Source: JBJXGV01 sp046160485
GTDB taxonomy: Bacteria; Orphanbacterota; Orphanbacteria; JBJXGV01
Length of the DNA stretch: 34,935 nt
NCBI GenBank assembly: GCA_046160485.1
Contig: JBJXGV010000041.1
Span: 1-34,935, forward strand
Reading direction: 5' to 3'
Below the pieces are notes generated by a model that was not told the origin of the DNA, searched no databases, and saw only the letters and a program-made list of their open reading frames with translations. Below are positions 8,166 through 16,831 of this stretch, piece by piece; position 1 is the first letter of the stretch, and each line of letters starts with the position of its first letter. A program made the translations under genes and the position numbers.

Positions 8166-9176
8166 CTAATCGTTCTCCTTTCCCGCACTCCGCGCACCCT
8201 CGAGCGATCGGAGCCACGCGACCATGCGCGAGATCCCCTCTCGAAGCGGCGTGACATGATATCCCAGATCGCGCTTCGCTTTCTCCGATGAGATGCGCCA
8301 TTCGTGATCATAGATCTCGGCGACGCCCGGGGTCAGCCCAGGCGTGCGGCCGGTCAGGTGCGCGAGCGCGACCTCCGCGCGGCCGAGCGTCGCGAGCAAC
8401 GCGATCGGCACGTGGCGCCGCGGCGCGGGAACGCCCGACGCGCTCTCAAGAAGCGCGAGGATTCCCGTAAGGTGTTCGTCTTCGCCTCCGAGAATGTACG
8501 TCTCGCCGGCGCGCCCCCGCTCGAGTGCGGCGATGTGGCCGTCCGCGACGTCGTCGAGGAACGAATACGTCCATCGCTTCAGCCCGCTCCCCGGAATGCC
8601 CGGTAGTTTCCGCGCCAAGAAATCCTGTGCGATCTTCGCGACGTGATTGCCGTCCGTCAGTGCGCCGGGACCGTAGATCACGCCGGGGATCAGCACCGAG
8701 AGCGGCGCACCGGCCGCCATCGCACCGCGCGCGCGCGCGAGCCCGAGCGCCTTCGTCCGCTCGTAGTCGTTGCGAAAACGGTCGCCCGGATGCACGGTCG
8801 ATTCGTCGGCGACGAAGCCGTCGGTCGGTCCGAGGCCCATGAACGATGAGGTGTAGAGGACGCGGCCGACGCCTGCGCGCGCGGCGTCTTCGACGAGGGC
8901 TTCGACGGCGGCGACGTTGGCGAGGTCGAAACGCGAGCGGTCGCGAGCCCACGTCTTCACGAACGCCGCCATGTGGAAGACGGCATCCACTCCGGTGAGC
9001 GCCGCGCGCACGGCGTCGCGGTCGGTGATGTCGCCGCGGACGACCTCGACGCGCGCGTCGAGCGCCGCTCGCGCCGGATCGCGCGCCAAACAGCGCACGC
9101 TCGCGCCGCGCGCGAGGAGCCGCTCGACGACCGCGCGGCCGAGATAACCGGTCCCGCCCGTAACGAGCGCCTTCAC
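8166..9176 (-). CDS. NAD(P)-dependent epimerase/dehydratase (extended SDR)
   Basis: A 336-residue extended short-chain dehydrogenase. TGGTGYLG (residues 6-13) forms the Rossmann dinucleotide site, a TSS segment at 109-111 supplies the serine, and Y138-x3-K142 is the catalytic pair. It most resembles the NAD-dependent epimerase/dihydroflavonol-reductase-like group, to which hopanoid-associated HpnA proteins belong; the substrate may be a nucleotide sugar, a flavonol-like alcohol or a sterol/isoprenoid. Its ATG overlaps the upstream phosphatase stop by 4 nt, and the prenol-kinase fusion follows at once. The operon position favours an isoprenoid or envelope role, but that is not shown by the sequence. 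Confidence 0.88.
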   Translation of the reverse strand: MKALVTGGTGYLGRAVVERLLARGASVRCLARDPARAALDARVEVVRGDITDRDAVRAALTGVDAVFHMAAFVKTWARDRSRFDLANVAAVEALVEDAARAGVGRVLYTSSFMGLGPTDGFVADESTVHPGDRFRNDYERTKALGLARARGAMAAGAPLSVLIPGVIYGPGALTDGNHVAKIAQDFLARKLPGIPGSGLKRWTYSFLDDVADGHIAALERGRAGETYILGGEDEHLTGILALLESASGVPAPRRHVPIALLATLGRAEVALAHLTGRTPGLTPGVAEIYDHEWRISSEKAKRDLGYHVTPLREGISRMVAWLRSLEGARSAGKEND

Positions 9177-9991
9177 GATGCATCCGCCGCGCGCGCGCGC
9201 GATCGCGCGATCGCGTCGAGAAGGCGTGCGTGCAGGACGCCGTTCGTCGCGACGATCTGTTTCTTCTCGACGAAGTGCGCGCCGCCTTCGAAATCGGTGA
9301 CCATGCCGCCCGCCTCTTTCACGAGGAGCACGCCGGCCGCCGTGTCCCAGTGCGAAAGGTTGAGTTCCCAGAATCCATCGAAGCGCGAGGCCGCCACGTA
9401 TGCAAGATCGAGCGCGGCGGATCCGGCGCGGCGAACGCCCTGCACGCGCCGCACAATGTCACCGAAGATCGCGACGTTGTCGACACACAGATCGTCGCGC
9501 ACGCACGCGAAGCCGGTGGCGAGCAGGCTGTCGGCGAGTTCGCGCGCGCCGCTCACGCGCAGCGGCCGCCCGTTGAGCGACGCGCCGCCGCCCGCGTGCG
9601 CCTCGAAGGTCTCGCCGAGAGCCGGCGCATGCACGACGCCGGCGAGAAGCTCGCCGCGCCGCGCCAGCGCGATCGAAACGCAAAACACCGGATAGCCGTG
9701 CACGTAGTTCGTCGTGCCGTCGATCGGGTCGATCACCCACACGTATTCGGCGTCGCGCGAGCGCGTGATCTCTTCCTCGGCGAAAACACCGTGGTCGGGA
9801 AACTCGCGCAACAGCGCCTCGACGATCATCTCTTGCGCACGCTCATCCATTTCCGTCACGAGATCCTTCTCCGACTTGTGGCGGACATCGCCCACCGCAA
9901 GGCGGCCGAATCGCGCGAGGATGACCTCGCCGGCGGCGCGCGCGGCGCGCACGGCTGCGTCGCGTGCGATGCGCGCTTCGAGCACCGCCAT
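9173..9991 (-). CDS. Inositol monophosphatase family protein
   Basis: A 272-residue phosphatase with the family metal-binding set: the E-x-E cluster at about residues 71-74, DPIDGTTN (88-95) and the second signature WDTAAG (215-220). It should hydrolyse inositol-1-phosphate or another small phosphate monoester (SuhB, histidinol-phosphate and sugar-phosphate relatives are alternatives) using Mg2+. The ATG at 9991 shares its A with the tatC stop (TGATG), and its stop overlaps the epimerase start by 4 nt. A much longer frame up to 11449 merges with an Arg-rich shadow of tatC and the upstream gene and is rejected. Confidence 0.88.
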   Translation of the reverse strand: MAVLEARIARDAAVRAARAAGEVILARFGRLAVGDVRHKSEKDLVTEMDERAQEMIVEALLREFPDHGVFAEEEITRSRDAEYVWVIDPIDGTTNYVHGYPVFCVSIALARRGELLAGVVHAPALGETFEAHAGGGASLNGRPLRVSGARELADSLLATGFACVRDDLCVDNVAIFGDIVRRVQGVRRAGSAALDLAYVAASRFDGFWELNLSHWDTAAGVLLVKEAGGMVTDFEGGAHFVEKKQIVATNGVLHARLLDAIARSRARAADAS

Positions 9992-10794
9992 CACGAGCGC
10001 CCCTTCTTGCGCCGCTCGACGATGAACGCGATGCCGACAGAGATGGAATAGAGAATGAGAATCGGACCCGCCATGACGACCTGAGAAACGACATCCGGGG
10101 GCGTGAAGACCGCCGCCGCGATGAGAATGAGAAGCACCGCCTCGCGCCAACGCGCAAGAAGGAACCGCGCCGGCAAGACGCCGACCCACGACAACACGCC
10201 GATCACGATCGGGAGCTGGAACAAGACTCCAAAGACGATGCAGAGCTTCGCGAGAAATCCGAAATAGGCGCCCGCGGTCAGGAGTGGCCGCAGGTTCTCG
10301 CTCTGAAACGAGAGGAGGAATTTGAACGTGACGGGCGCGAGAACGAGGTCGGCGAAGAGAAGACCCGAGACGAAAAGAACGCTGCTCGCGGCGACGAGCG
10401 GGCCGACGACGCGGCGCTCCAAAGGCAAGAGCCCGGGCGCGACGAAGTGCCAGAGCTTCCAGAGCACGAGCGGCGACGCGAGCACGAGGCCCACGAAGAA
10501 TGCGACCTTCATTCGAAGATTGAGCGCGTCCGCGGGCCCGAGAAAGACGAGCTGGCCGGCGGGGCGGATCAGGAAATCCGTGAGGGGCGGCGCCACGAGC
10601 CACCCCAGCGCGCTTCCGATCACGATCCCCCAGAGCGAATCGATGAGCGCGCGGCGCAACTCTTCGAGGTGCTCGAGGAACGGCATCTCCTTCGCACGCG
10701 GCGCGGGGCCGCGGCTTATCGAGTTCGGGTCGGGCATCGGCTCGGTCGGCAGGGCATCGCCCCGGTCGCTCCCGCTCGGCGTCGCGTCGCTCAT
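9991..10794 (-). CDS. tatC: Twin-arginine translocase subunit TatC
   Basis: The protein is 267 residues with about six membrane helices. The N-terminal FLEHLEELRRAL motif lies in the cytoplasmic tail that recognises the twin-arginine signal; KLWHFVAPGLLPLERR follows the second helix, and FTPPDVVSQ marks the loop before the last helix. All are TatC hallmarks. TatC binds substrates and recruits TatA to move folded proteins across the inner membrane. The ATG at 10794 overlaps the upstream stop by 4 nt (ATGA); the in-frame start at 10866 would add 24 residues from inside the upstream gene. The N-terminus carries an unusual Pro/Asp/Ser-rich extension of about 35 residues before the motif. No tatA/B is seen in this window. 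Confidence 0.93.
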   Translation of the reverse strand: MSDATPSGSDRGDALPTEPMPDPNSISRGPAPRAKEMPFLEHLEELRRALIDSLWGIVIGSALGWLVAPPLTDFLIRPAGQLVFLGPADALNLRMKVAFFVGLVLASPLVLWKLWHFVAPGLLPLERRVVGPLVAASSVLFVSGLLFADLVLAPVTFKFLLSFQSENLRPLLTAGAYFGFLAKLCIVFGVLFQLPIVIGVLSWVGVLPARFLLARWREAVLLILIAAAVFTPPDVVSQVVMAGPILILYSISVGIAFIVERRKKGRS

Positions 10795-12422
10795 CGCGCC
10801 CCCGGCGTCGGTCGCGCTGCGGGAGCGCCCTCCGCGTTCGTTGCCGGCCACGCCCCGAGATCCCATCGGCCGAGCTGTCGCGACACGTCGAGTAGCGCCG
10901 ACAGCAATTGCTCGCCGTGGGGGAAGATCTCGATCGCGTCGCCGCTCGCGCGTGCGACGCGCGCGTCGCGAATCGCCAGCGACCGGCGATATGCGCGGAG
11001 CGCTTCCTCGCCGCGCCCAGTCGCGCGGCAGCGCCGCCCGAGCTGCGCGTGAAACACCGCGGCCGCCGCGCGCGGCGCGTCGACGCGCTCGGCGCAGGCA
11101 ACGAGCGTGTCCGCAAGCGACGCCGCCCCGCGCTCGATCGCGTCATCGAACGCCGTGAGGATCGCAAAGAGCGGAAAACGTCCCGGCTCATCGGCGCGAG
11201 CGAACCCGGCGTTCGCGTTATAGGCGTCGACGGCGCGGCGGAGTCCGGCCGCGACTTGCGCAGCGCGCGTGTCGCGCGAGGCGACGAGCAATTCCGACGC
11301 CGCGGATCGCAGTGCGCTCTCCTCGGGCGGAATCCACTCGAGAATCGAATGCAGCGGCACCCCAGCGGCGCCGTCAGCAAGGCCGCGGATCGCGCGATAG
11401 TGCGATGCCATCGTCTTCTCCGCGGGTTTGTTTTGCGGCGTGAAGTCATTGTTCTCGGGGCCGCCCGCGTGCGGGTTGGGCTCGTACTCCCAGAAATAAA
11501 GCCCGGCGAACCACGGTTCGGGCGGAAAGGCGCTCAGCACCGCTTCGTAGCCGATTCGCTGCGTCGTAAGATCGGGCGTTCCCGCCGGAATCTGCGCCCA
11601 AGGTTCGATGAACGACGCTCTCTCCGCGCGATAGCCGACCTCGGTGAAAAGAACCTGCCGCTGCCAACGCGTCGAGAACTCTTCAAGAATCGGCACCGCC
11701 GTCCGCGCGCCGGCGATCAAGTCGCCGAGCGCCGCGGAAGAGTCCTTCGAGAGCGGGTAGAAGAACTGAACGCCGAGGTAGTCGAACGCATCCCAAAACG
11801 CGATGTCGAGAAACTCGCCGTGCCAATTCGCCGCGTACGTGATCTCGCCGTCGTAGACGTCGCGCACCTTGCGAATCACCTCGCGCCATCGATCTGGGCG
11901 CGAAAGCGTCGAACCGGAAAGTTCCGCGCCGACGCAGAGCGACTCGAGGCCGAGCGACTGCGAGAAACGCGCCCACGTGAGGATGAACGTCTCGTAGTTC
12001 TGGAACCACGCCTCCCAGTCGGACTCGTTCGTCATCCGTATGTCCGCAGGCCACTTCCCGCTCATGAACTCCCGGTTCCAGATATAGGGCTTCATCATGA
12101 TCTTCATGCCGAGCGAACGCGCGAGCGCCACGTCGCAGGCGAGCCCCGCCATGGCGCGCGTGTCCGTGACGAGCCCCGGCGCGCCGAGGTCGCGTTGATA
12201 ACCGTACGGCGTCACCTGAATCCACTCGACCGCTTGACGGGACATCGCCCGAACTGCCGCCTGCGACGAAAGCGAGCCGTATCCCGGCGAATCCTCGGGG
12301 TAACAGACGCCGCACTGCACGCGGTTGAGCGCCGCGGCCGGCGGCGCGATCGCCGCGACGACGAGAGCCGCGGCGAACGCGCGTGCCGCGACGGCCGCGT
12401 ATCGCAAGCGTGCCGCGCTCAC
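10791..12422 (-). CDS. GH113-like exported TIM-barrel protein with helical C-terminus
   Basis: The 543-residue protein has a likely signal peptide (residues 1-31, ending PPAAA). Its barrel resembles glycoside hydrolase family 113 (beta-1,4-mannanases) and GTA-TIM-like proteins. Landmarks are MMKPYIWNREF (about 109-119), CVGAELSG with candidate acid/base E167, TYAANWHGEF (195-204), a FFYPLS segment (220-225) and FTEVGYR with candidate nucleophile E261. Residues about 350-543 are Ala/Arg-rich and helical, TPR-like, with no named domain. The GTG start overlaps the thrC stop by 4 nt. A secreted polysaccharide-acting enzyme between thrC and tatC is unexpected; carriage on the operon may be incidental. 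The actual substrate is unknown. Confidence 0.78.
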   Translation of the reverse strand: MSAARLRYAAVAARAFAAALVVAAIAPPAAALNRVQCGVCYPEDSPGYGSLSSQAAVRAMSRQAVEWIQVTPYGYQRDLGAPGLVTDTRAMAGLACDVALARSLGMKIMMKPYIWNREFMSGKWPADIRMTNESDWEAWFQNYETFILTWARFSQSLGLESLCVGAELSGSTLSRPDRWREVIRKVRDVYDGEITYAANWHGEFLDIAFWDAFDYLGVQFFYPLSKDSSAALGDLIAGARTAVPILEEFSTRWQRQVLFTEVGYRAERASFIEPWAQIPAGTPDLTTQRIGYEAVLSAFPPEPWFAGLYFWEYEPNPHAGGPENNDFTPQNKPAEKTMASHYRAIRGLADGAAGVPLHSILEWIPPEESALRSAASELLVASRDTRAAQVAAGLRRAVDAYNANAGFARADEPGRFPLFAILTAFDDAIERGAASLADTLVACAERVDAPRAAAAVFHAQLGRRCRATGRGEEALRAYRRSLAIRDARVARASGDAIEIFPHGEQLLSALLDVSRQLGRWDLGAWPATNAEGAPAARPTPGAR

Positions 12423-13594
12423 GCGGGCTGTTCCTCGGATCCGTCGCGATAGAGCACGCCAGCCCCCGTGTTGACGACGACAACCGTGTCGCCCCGCGCG
12501 ATGCGTTTTTCACGCAACAGCGTGAGGAATCCTGCCCACGCGGCGCCGCCTTCCGGCGCGGCGTCGATCCCGGCGAGGCGCGGCAAAGTCGCGGTTCCTT
12601 CGGCGATCGCGTTTTCGCTGACGGCAAGCGCGGTTCCGCCGCTCTCGCGGATGGCCGCCAGAATGAGGCGGCCCGCGAACGGCTTCGGCACGCGCAAACC
12701 GTACACGCGTGTCGTGGGCCGCTCCGGCGCCGTCACGTCGGCCGCTCCCGAGCGAAACGCGTCGACGACCGGCGCGCATCCCTCCGTCTGCACGGAGACC
12801 ATGCGCGGCCGCCGCCCGCTCACCCAACCGATCGCCTCGAGCTCCGCGAACGCCTTCCACATTCCGACGAGCCCCGTGCCGCCGCCCGTCGGGTAAACGA
12901 TCCAATCGGGATACCGGAACCCGAGGTCCTCGACGATCTCGAAGCCGAGGGTCTTCTTACCCTCGACGCGGTAAGGCTCTTTCATCGTCGAGACGTCGAA
13001 CCAGCCTTCTTCCTTGAGCGCGGCGACGCGGCGGCCGGCGTCGCCGATGTGACCTTCGACGAGTTCGACGTGCGCGCCGTGAAGGCGCGCGGCCGTAATG
13101 AACGCGCGCGGCGTGTCGGACGGAAGCACGACGATCGCGGGCGCGCCGGCGCGCGCCGCGTACGCCGCGAGCGCGCCTCCCGCGTTCCCCGCGGAAGGCA
13201 CCGCGAATCGCGTCACGCCGCGTGCAATCGCGCAGGTCACCGCCATCGCCATCCCGCGCGCCTTGAACGACTGCGTCGGGTTCACCGCTTCGTCCTTGAT
13301 GAATACCGGTTCGTGACCGCACGCGCGTTCGAGCCGGCGTGCGCGCAAGAGCGGTGTGCCGCCTTCGCCAAGCGTGACGCGCTCCGCGGGTGCGGATGGC
13401 GGCAACAGCTCGCGAAGACGCCAGAGCGAGCGCGGGCGCCCCGCCAGATCGCCGCGCGCCAGCACGCGCCGCCCGACGGCGAGATCGTAGCGCGCGAGGA
13501 GCACGCCGCCGCACGCTACGCACACGTTCGCCACGCGCGCCGCGTTCTCATGCGCGCCGCACGCGGAGCATTCGAGGTGAGTCAGCAGAGACAT
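12419..13594 (-). CDS. thrC: Threonine synthase (pyridoxal-phosphate, fold type II)
   Basis: A 391-residue enzyme that converts O-phosphohomoserine to threonine. The PLP lysine is K111 in PTQSFKARGM; GNAGGALAAYAARAG is the phosphate-binding region and PTGGGTGLVGM the glycine loop that holds the cofactor phosphate. An N-terminal zinc-ribbon-like element has cysteines at 9, 12, 25 and 28. The family includes related enzymes such as cysteine/threonine-synthase-like proteins, so the reaction is likely but not certain. No clear ribosome site precedes the ATG; the 72-nt gap after nrdR shows neither promoter nor terminator. Confidence 0.87.
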   Translation of the reverse strand: MSLLTHLECSACGAHENAARVANVCVACGGVLLARYDLAVGRRVLARGDLAGRPRSLWRLRELLPPSAPAERVTLGEGGTPLLRARRLERACGHEPVFIKDEAVNPTQSFKARGMAMAVTCAIARGVTRFAVPSAGNAGGALAAYAARAGAPAIVVLPSDTPRAFITAARLHGAHVELVEGHIGDAGRRVAALKEEGWFDVSTMKEPYRVEGKKTLGFEIVEDLGFRYPDWIVYPTGGGTGLVGMWKAFAELEAIGWVSGRRPRMVSVQTEGCAPVVDAFRSGAADVTAPERPTTRVYGLRVPKPFAGRLILAAIRESGGTALAVSENAIAEGTATLPRLAGIDAAPEGGAAWAGFLTLLREKRIARGDTVVVVNTGAGVLYRDGSEEQPA

Positions 13595-13666
13595 CAGGAG
13601 GAACGCACGCGCGCGACGCGCCGCAGGGCCCGAGCGCCGCGGGCGGCGCGACCGTTCGTCATCGAG

Positions 13667-14119
13667 CTACGGCTTCATCAGGTCGCGCAGGTCGTTCATC
13701 AGCTCGGAGAGGTCCTTAAACGAGCGATAGACCGACGCGAAGCGCACGTAGGCGACCTCGTCGAGCTTGAACAGGTGCGCCATCACCTTCTCGCCGATCT
13801 CTTTCGCATCGACCTCGGCGCGCCCAAGCTCTGCGAGTTCGTTTTCGATCGCGTCGACGATACGGACGAGCGCCGCTTGAGGAACGGGGCGTTTCTCGCA
13901 CGCCTTCTCCATTCCGGTGAGGAGCTTCTCGCGCGAGAATGCTTCGCGGCGGCCGTCCTTCTTGACGACAAGCACGGGCGTGCGCTCGACATACTCGTAG
14001 GTCGTGAAGCGGCGCGCGCACGAGAGGCATTCACGGCGGCGGCGAATCGCGCGGCCCTCGCGCGTCGAGCGCGAGTCGACGACCTTGTCTTCTTCGAAGC
14101 CGCACGCGGGACAGCGCAC
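13667..14119 (-). CDS. nrdR: Transcriptional repressor NrdR
   Basis: A 150-residue regulator that senses ATP/dATP and represses ribonucleotide-reductase genes. An N-terminal zinc ribbon (C3-x2-C6 and C31-x2-C34, with RRRRECLSCARRFTTYE) is followed by an ATP-cone domain starting PVLVVKKDGRREAFSREKL (about residues 48-66). Length is typical. The GTG start shares a G with the glyA stop (TAGTG); GGGGGA lies 6-7 nt upstream. NrdR next to glyA is common in bacteria. Its own binding boxes were not recognised in this window and no nrd gene is present. Confidence 0.95.
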   Translation of the reverse strand: MRCPACGFEEDKVVDSRSTREGRAIRRRRECLSCARRFTTYEYVERTPVLVVKKDGRREAFSREKLLTGMEKACEKRPVPQAALVRIVDAIENELAELGRAEVDAKEIGEKVMAHLFKLDEVAYVRFASVYRSFKDLSELMNDLRDLMKP

Positions 14120-15855
14120 TACGCATCCCCCAAGAGGCTCGGCGAAAAGAGCGGGAATTTCGCGCAGAGTTCGCGCACCTCGGAGCGCACGGCAGCGAGT
14201 GTTGTCGCGTCGCTCGGAGCACGCAGCGCGCGATCGATCCAGCCCGCGATCCTATCCATCTCCGCGATCCCGAGCCCGCGGCTCGTCACGGCCGGCGTGC
14301 CGACGCGAATCCCGCTCGTAACCACCGGCGGCTTCGGATCGAATGGCACCGCGTTCTTGTTCACCGTGATCCCCGCCGCATCGAGCGCGCCTTCCGCGTC
14401 TTTTCCGGTGAGGCCATTCTTGCCGACGTTGATGAGCATCAGGTGATTGTCGGTGCCGCCCGCGACGAGAGTCCACCCGCGCTGCGAAAGCGCCGCCGCG
14501 AGCGCGACCGCGTTGTCGACGACGCGCTTCTGGTACGTGCGAAACGCCGGCTTGAGCGCCTCGCCGAAGCAGACTGCCTTCGCCGCGATGATGTGCATGA
14601 GCGGCCCGCCCTGCATGCCGGGAAACATCGTCTTGTCGACCGCCTTCGCGAACTTCTCGCGGCAGAGAATGAACCCGCCTCGCGGACCGCGCAGCGTCTT
14701 GTGCGTCGTGCTCGTGACGATGTCGGCGTGCGGGACCGGACTCGGATGAAGCCCCGCCGCGACGAGCCCCGCGATGTGCGCCATATCGACGAGGAAGAAG
14801 GCGCCGACCTCATCGGCAATCTCGCGAAACGCCGCGAAGTCGATCGTGCGCGAGTACGCGCTCGCCCCCGCGACGATCATCTTCGGCTTCGTCTCGATCG
14901 CCTTCGCGCGAATCGAATCGTAGTTGAGCCGTTCCGTCGCCGGATCGAGTTCGTAGTGCACGGCCTTGAAGAAGCGCCCCGAGAAATTCACGGGATGCCC
15001 GTGCGTGAGGTGTCCGCCGTGCGCGAGGCTCTGCCCCATGATCGTGTCGCCGGGCTCGAGGAGCGAGAAGTACGCCGTCAGATTCGCGGACGACCCCGAG
15101 TGCGGCTGCACGTTCGCGTGCTCGGCGCCGAAGAGTTCCTTGACGCGATCGCGAGCGAGCGTCTCGACCTCGTCGACGAACTCGCATCCGCCGTAGTAGC
15201 GCTTCCCGGGATAGCCCTCGGCGTACTTGTTGTTCATGAACGACGCCATCGCCTCGAGCACAGGCTCGCTCGCCACGTTCTCGGAGGCGATGAGCTCGAG
15301 CCCCCAAAACGCGCGCGACATCTCGCGCCGCATCGAAGCCGCCACCTGTGGATCCCAGCGCGCGACGACCGACGTCATCCCCGCGCCGCGCGGCGGTTCG
15401 TCGATCGCGACGCCCTCGAGCCGCTCGAATCGCGTGATCTTGTCGACGCGCAGCGCGTGGCGGCCGCCCTCGAAGCGCGCGTCGAGCCACGCGCCGACCG
15501 ACGCGAGCACGGCCTCCTCGGAGATGAGGCGCGCGGGAAGCGCGAGCACGTTCGCGTCGTTGTGCTGGCGCGCCGTCGCCGCGCCCTCGGGCGAACTCAC
15601 GAGCGCCGCGCGCACGCCCGGCACCTTGTTCGCCGCGATCGCCACGCCGACGCCGCTACCGCAGAGGAGAATCCCCGAGTCGGCGTTCCCGTCCGCAACC
15701 GCTTCCCCGACGGCGAACGAAACGTCGGGATAATCGCTCGGCGCCGCCGAGTGCGTGCCGAAATCCTCGACCTCGACGCCCCGCTTCGCGAGCCACGCAC
15801 GCACCGCTTCCTTCGCGGCGAACCCGGCGTGGTCGGCGCCCAGCGCGATCTTCAC
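14119..15855 (-). CDS. rpiB-glyA: RpiB-GlyA fusion: ribose-5-phosphate isomerase B and serine hydroxymethyltransferase
   Basis: One uninterrupted 578-codon frame. Residues 1-147 are RpiB: ADHAGF (7-12), catalytic C65 in LLCGSGVG, H98 in ARQHND, and EGGRH near the C-terminus. A linker of about 12 residues (GVAIDEPPRGAG) leads to a full-length SHMT (from residue 160, 419 aa): GLELIASENVAS, substrate-handling YGG, and PLP lysine K386 in TTHKTLRG. RpiB interconverts ribose- and ribulose-5-phosphate; SHMT moves a one-carbon unit from serine to folate. The SHMT ATG at 15378 has no ribosome site, so a separate SHMT would be poorly started. The GTG start overlaps the ilvE stop (GTGA). In Firmicutes the two are separate neighbours. 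A lost stop by sequencing error is possible but both domains read cleanly. Confidence 0.88.
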   Translation of the reverse strand: MKIALGADHAGFAAKEAVRAWLAKRGVEVEDFGTHSAAPSDYPDVSFAVGEAVADGNADSGILLCGSGVGVAIAANKVPGVRAALVSSPEGAATARQHNDANVLALPARLISEEAVLASVGAWLDARFEGGRHALRVDKITRFERLEGVAIDEPPRGAGMTSVVARWDPQVAASMRREMSRAFWGLELIASENVASEPVLEAMASFMNNKYAEGYPGKRYYGGCEFVDEVETLARDRVKELFGAEHANVQPHSGSSANLTAYFSLLEPGDTIMGQSLAHGGHLTHGHPVNFSGRFFKAVHYELDPATERLNYDSIRAKAIETKPKMIVAGASAYSRTIDFAAFREIADEVGAFFLVDMAHIAGLVAAGLHPSPVPHADIVTSTTHKTLRGPRGGFILCREKFAKAVDKTMFPGMQGGPLMHIIAAKAVCFGEALKPAFRTYQKRVVDNAVALAAALSQRGWTLVAGGTDNHLMLINVGKNGLTGKDAEGALDAAGITVNKNAVPFDPKPPVVTSGIRVGTPAVTSRGLGIAEMDRIAGWIDRALRAPSDATTLAAVRSEVRELCAKFPLFSPSLLGDA

Positions 15856-16787
15856 GCGGGAACCTCCTCGACGACCTGCACCCATCCGTACGGATCGGGC
15901 GCTTTGCCATTCGCGATATCGGACAGACGCGTCTGCAATTTCTTCGTGATCTCGCCGCGGCGGCCGGTGCCGATCACGACCTTGTCGACCGAGCGAATCG
16001 GCGTGATCTCCGCCGCGCTTCCCGTGAAGAAAAGCTCGTCGGCGATGTAGAGGAATTCGCGCGGCAAGTTCGCCTCGACGACTTCGATGCCCGCGTCCTT
16101 CGCAAGTTTGATCGTCGAGTCGCGCGTGATTCCCGCGAGAATCGAGGCGGCCAGGGACGGCGTGTAGAGGACACCGTCGCGAACGGCGAAGATGTTTTCG
16201 CCGCTCCCCTCGCACACCTGCCCGCCGGGCGAGAGCATGATTCCTTCGACGTACCCGCCCGAGATCGCTTCGACTTTCGCGAGCTGCGAGTTCATGTAGT
16301 TGCCGACGCCTTTCGCGAGCGCGGGAAGCGTGTTCGGCCCGATGCGCGTCCATGAGGAGACGCAGACGTCGACGCCGTTTTCAGCGGCGCCGGGACCCAA
16401 GTAGCTCCCCCACTCCCAGACCGCGATCGTCACGTCGACGGGCGACGGCAGCGGATTGACGCCGACCGCGCCGTAACCGCGATAGACGAGCGGCCTGACG
16501 TAACACGCGCGCATCGCGTTTTCGCGAACCGTTTCCTTGATCCCTTTGACGATGTCGTCGCGCGTGTACGGAATTTCCATGCGGTAGATTTTCGCGGAAT
16601 CGAAGAGGCGGCGAACGTGATCATCGAGGCGGAATAGACCGGGGCCGCGCGGCGTGTCGTAGCAGCGCATCCCTTCGAAGACCGCGCTGCCGTAGTGAAT
16701 GACGTGCGAGAGAATGTGGATCTTCGCGTCTTCCCACCGGACGAAAGCGCCGTTCATCCAGATTCGCTCGCTCTTGTTGAAGGCCAT
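15852..16787 (-). CDS. ilvE: Branched-chain amino acid aminotransferase
   Basis: A 311-residue fold-type-IV PLP aminotransferase. The N-terminal HVIHYGSAVFEGMRCY, catalytic K159 in ALAKGVGNY, EGSGENIF (about 193-200) and TGSAAEITPI (about 255-264) match IlvE closely. It catalyses the last step of Val/Leu/Ile synthesis, moving the amino group from glutamate. GAGGAG lies 8 nt before the ATG. It is inserted between the YwlE-like phosphatase and rpiB-glyA, interrupting an order otherwise like that of Firmicutes. Its stop overlaps the next gene. Confidence 0.94.
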   Translation of the reverse strand: MAFNKSERIWMNGAFVRWEDAKIHILSHVIHYGSAVFEGMRCYDTPRGPGLFRLDDHVRRLFDSAKIYRMEIPYTRDDIVKGIKETVRENAMRACYVRPLVYRGYGAVGVNPLPSPVDVTIAVWEWGSYLGPGAAENGVDVCVSSWTRIGPNTLPALAKGVGNYMNSQLAKVEAISGGYVEGIMLSPGGQVCEGSGENIFAVRDGVLYTPSLAASILAGITRDSTIKLAKDAGIEVVEANLPREFLYIADELFFTGSAAEITPIRSVDKVVIGTGRRGEITKKLQTRLSDIANGKAPDPYGWVQVVEEVPA

Positions 16788-16831
16788 TCGTTAGTCTCCT
16801 CTCGTAGGCCGCGAACGCCTGCGCAAGCGTC

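Noticed and set aside
9173..11449. A single minus-strand frame of 758 codons joining the phosphatase with upstream sequence
   Set aside because: The upstream part is an Arg-rich frame inside tatC and the GH113-like gene; the phosphatase has its own ATG in a TGATG junction.
12383..14446. Very long plus-strand frame (687 codons), antisense to thrC, nrdR and glyA
   Set aside because: It is Arg/Ala/His-rich with no domain, and the opposite strand holds three clear genes. Such frames follow from the strong GC bias at third codon positions.
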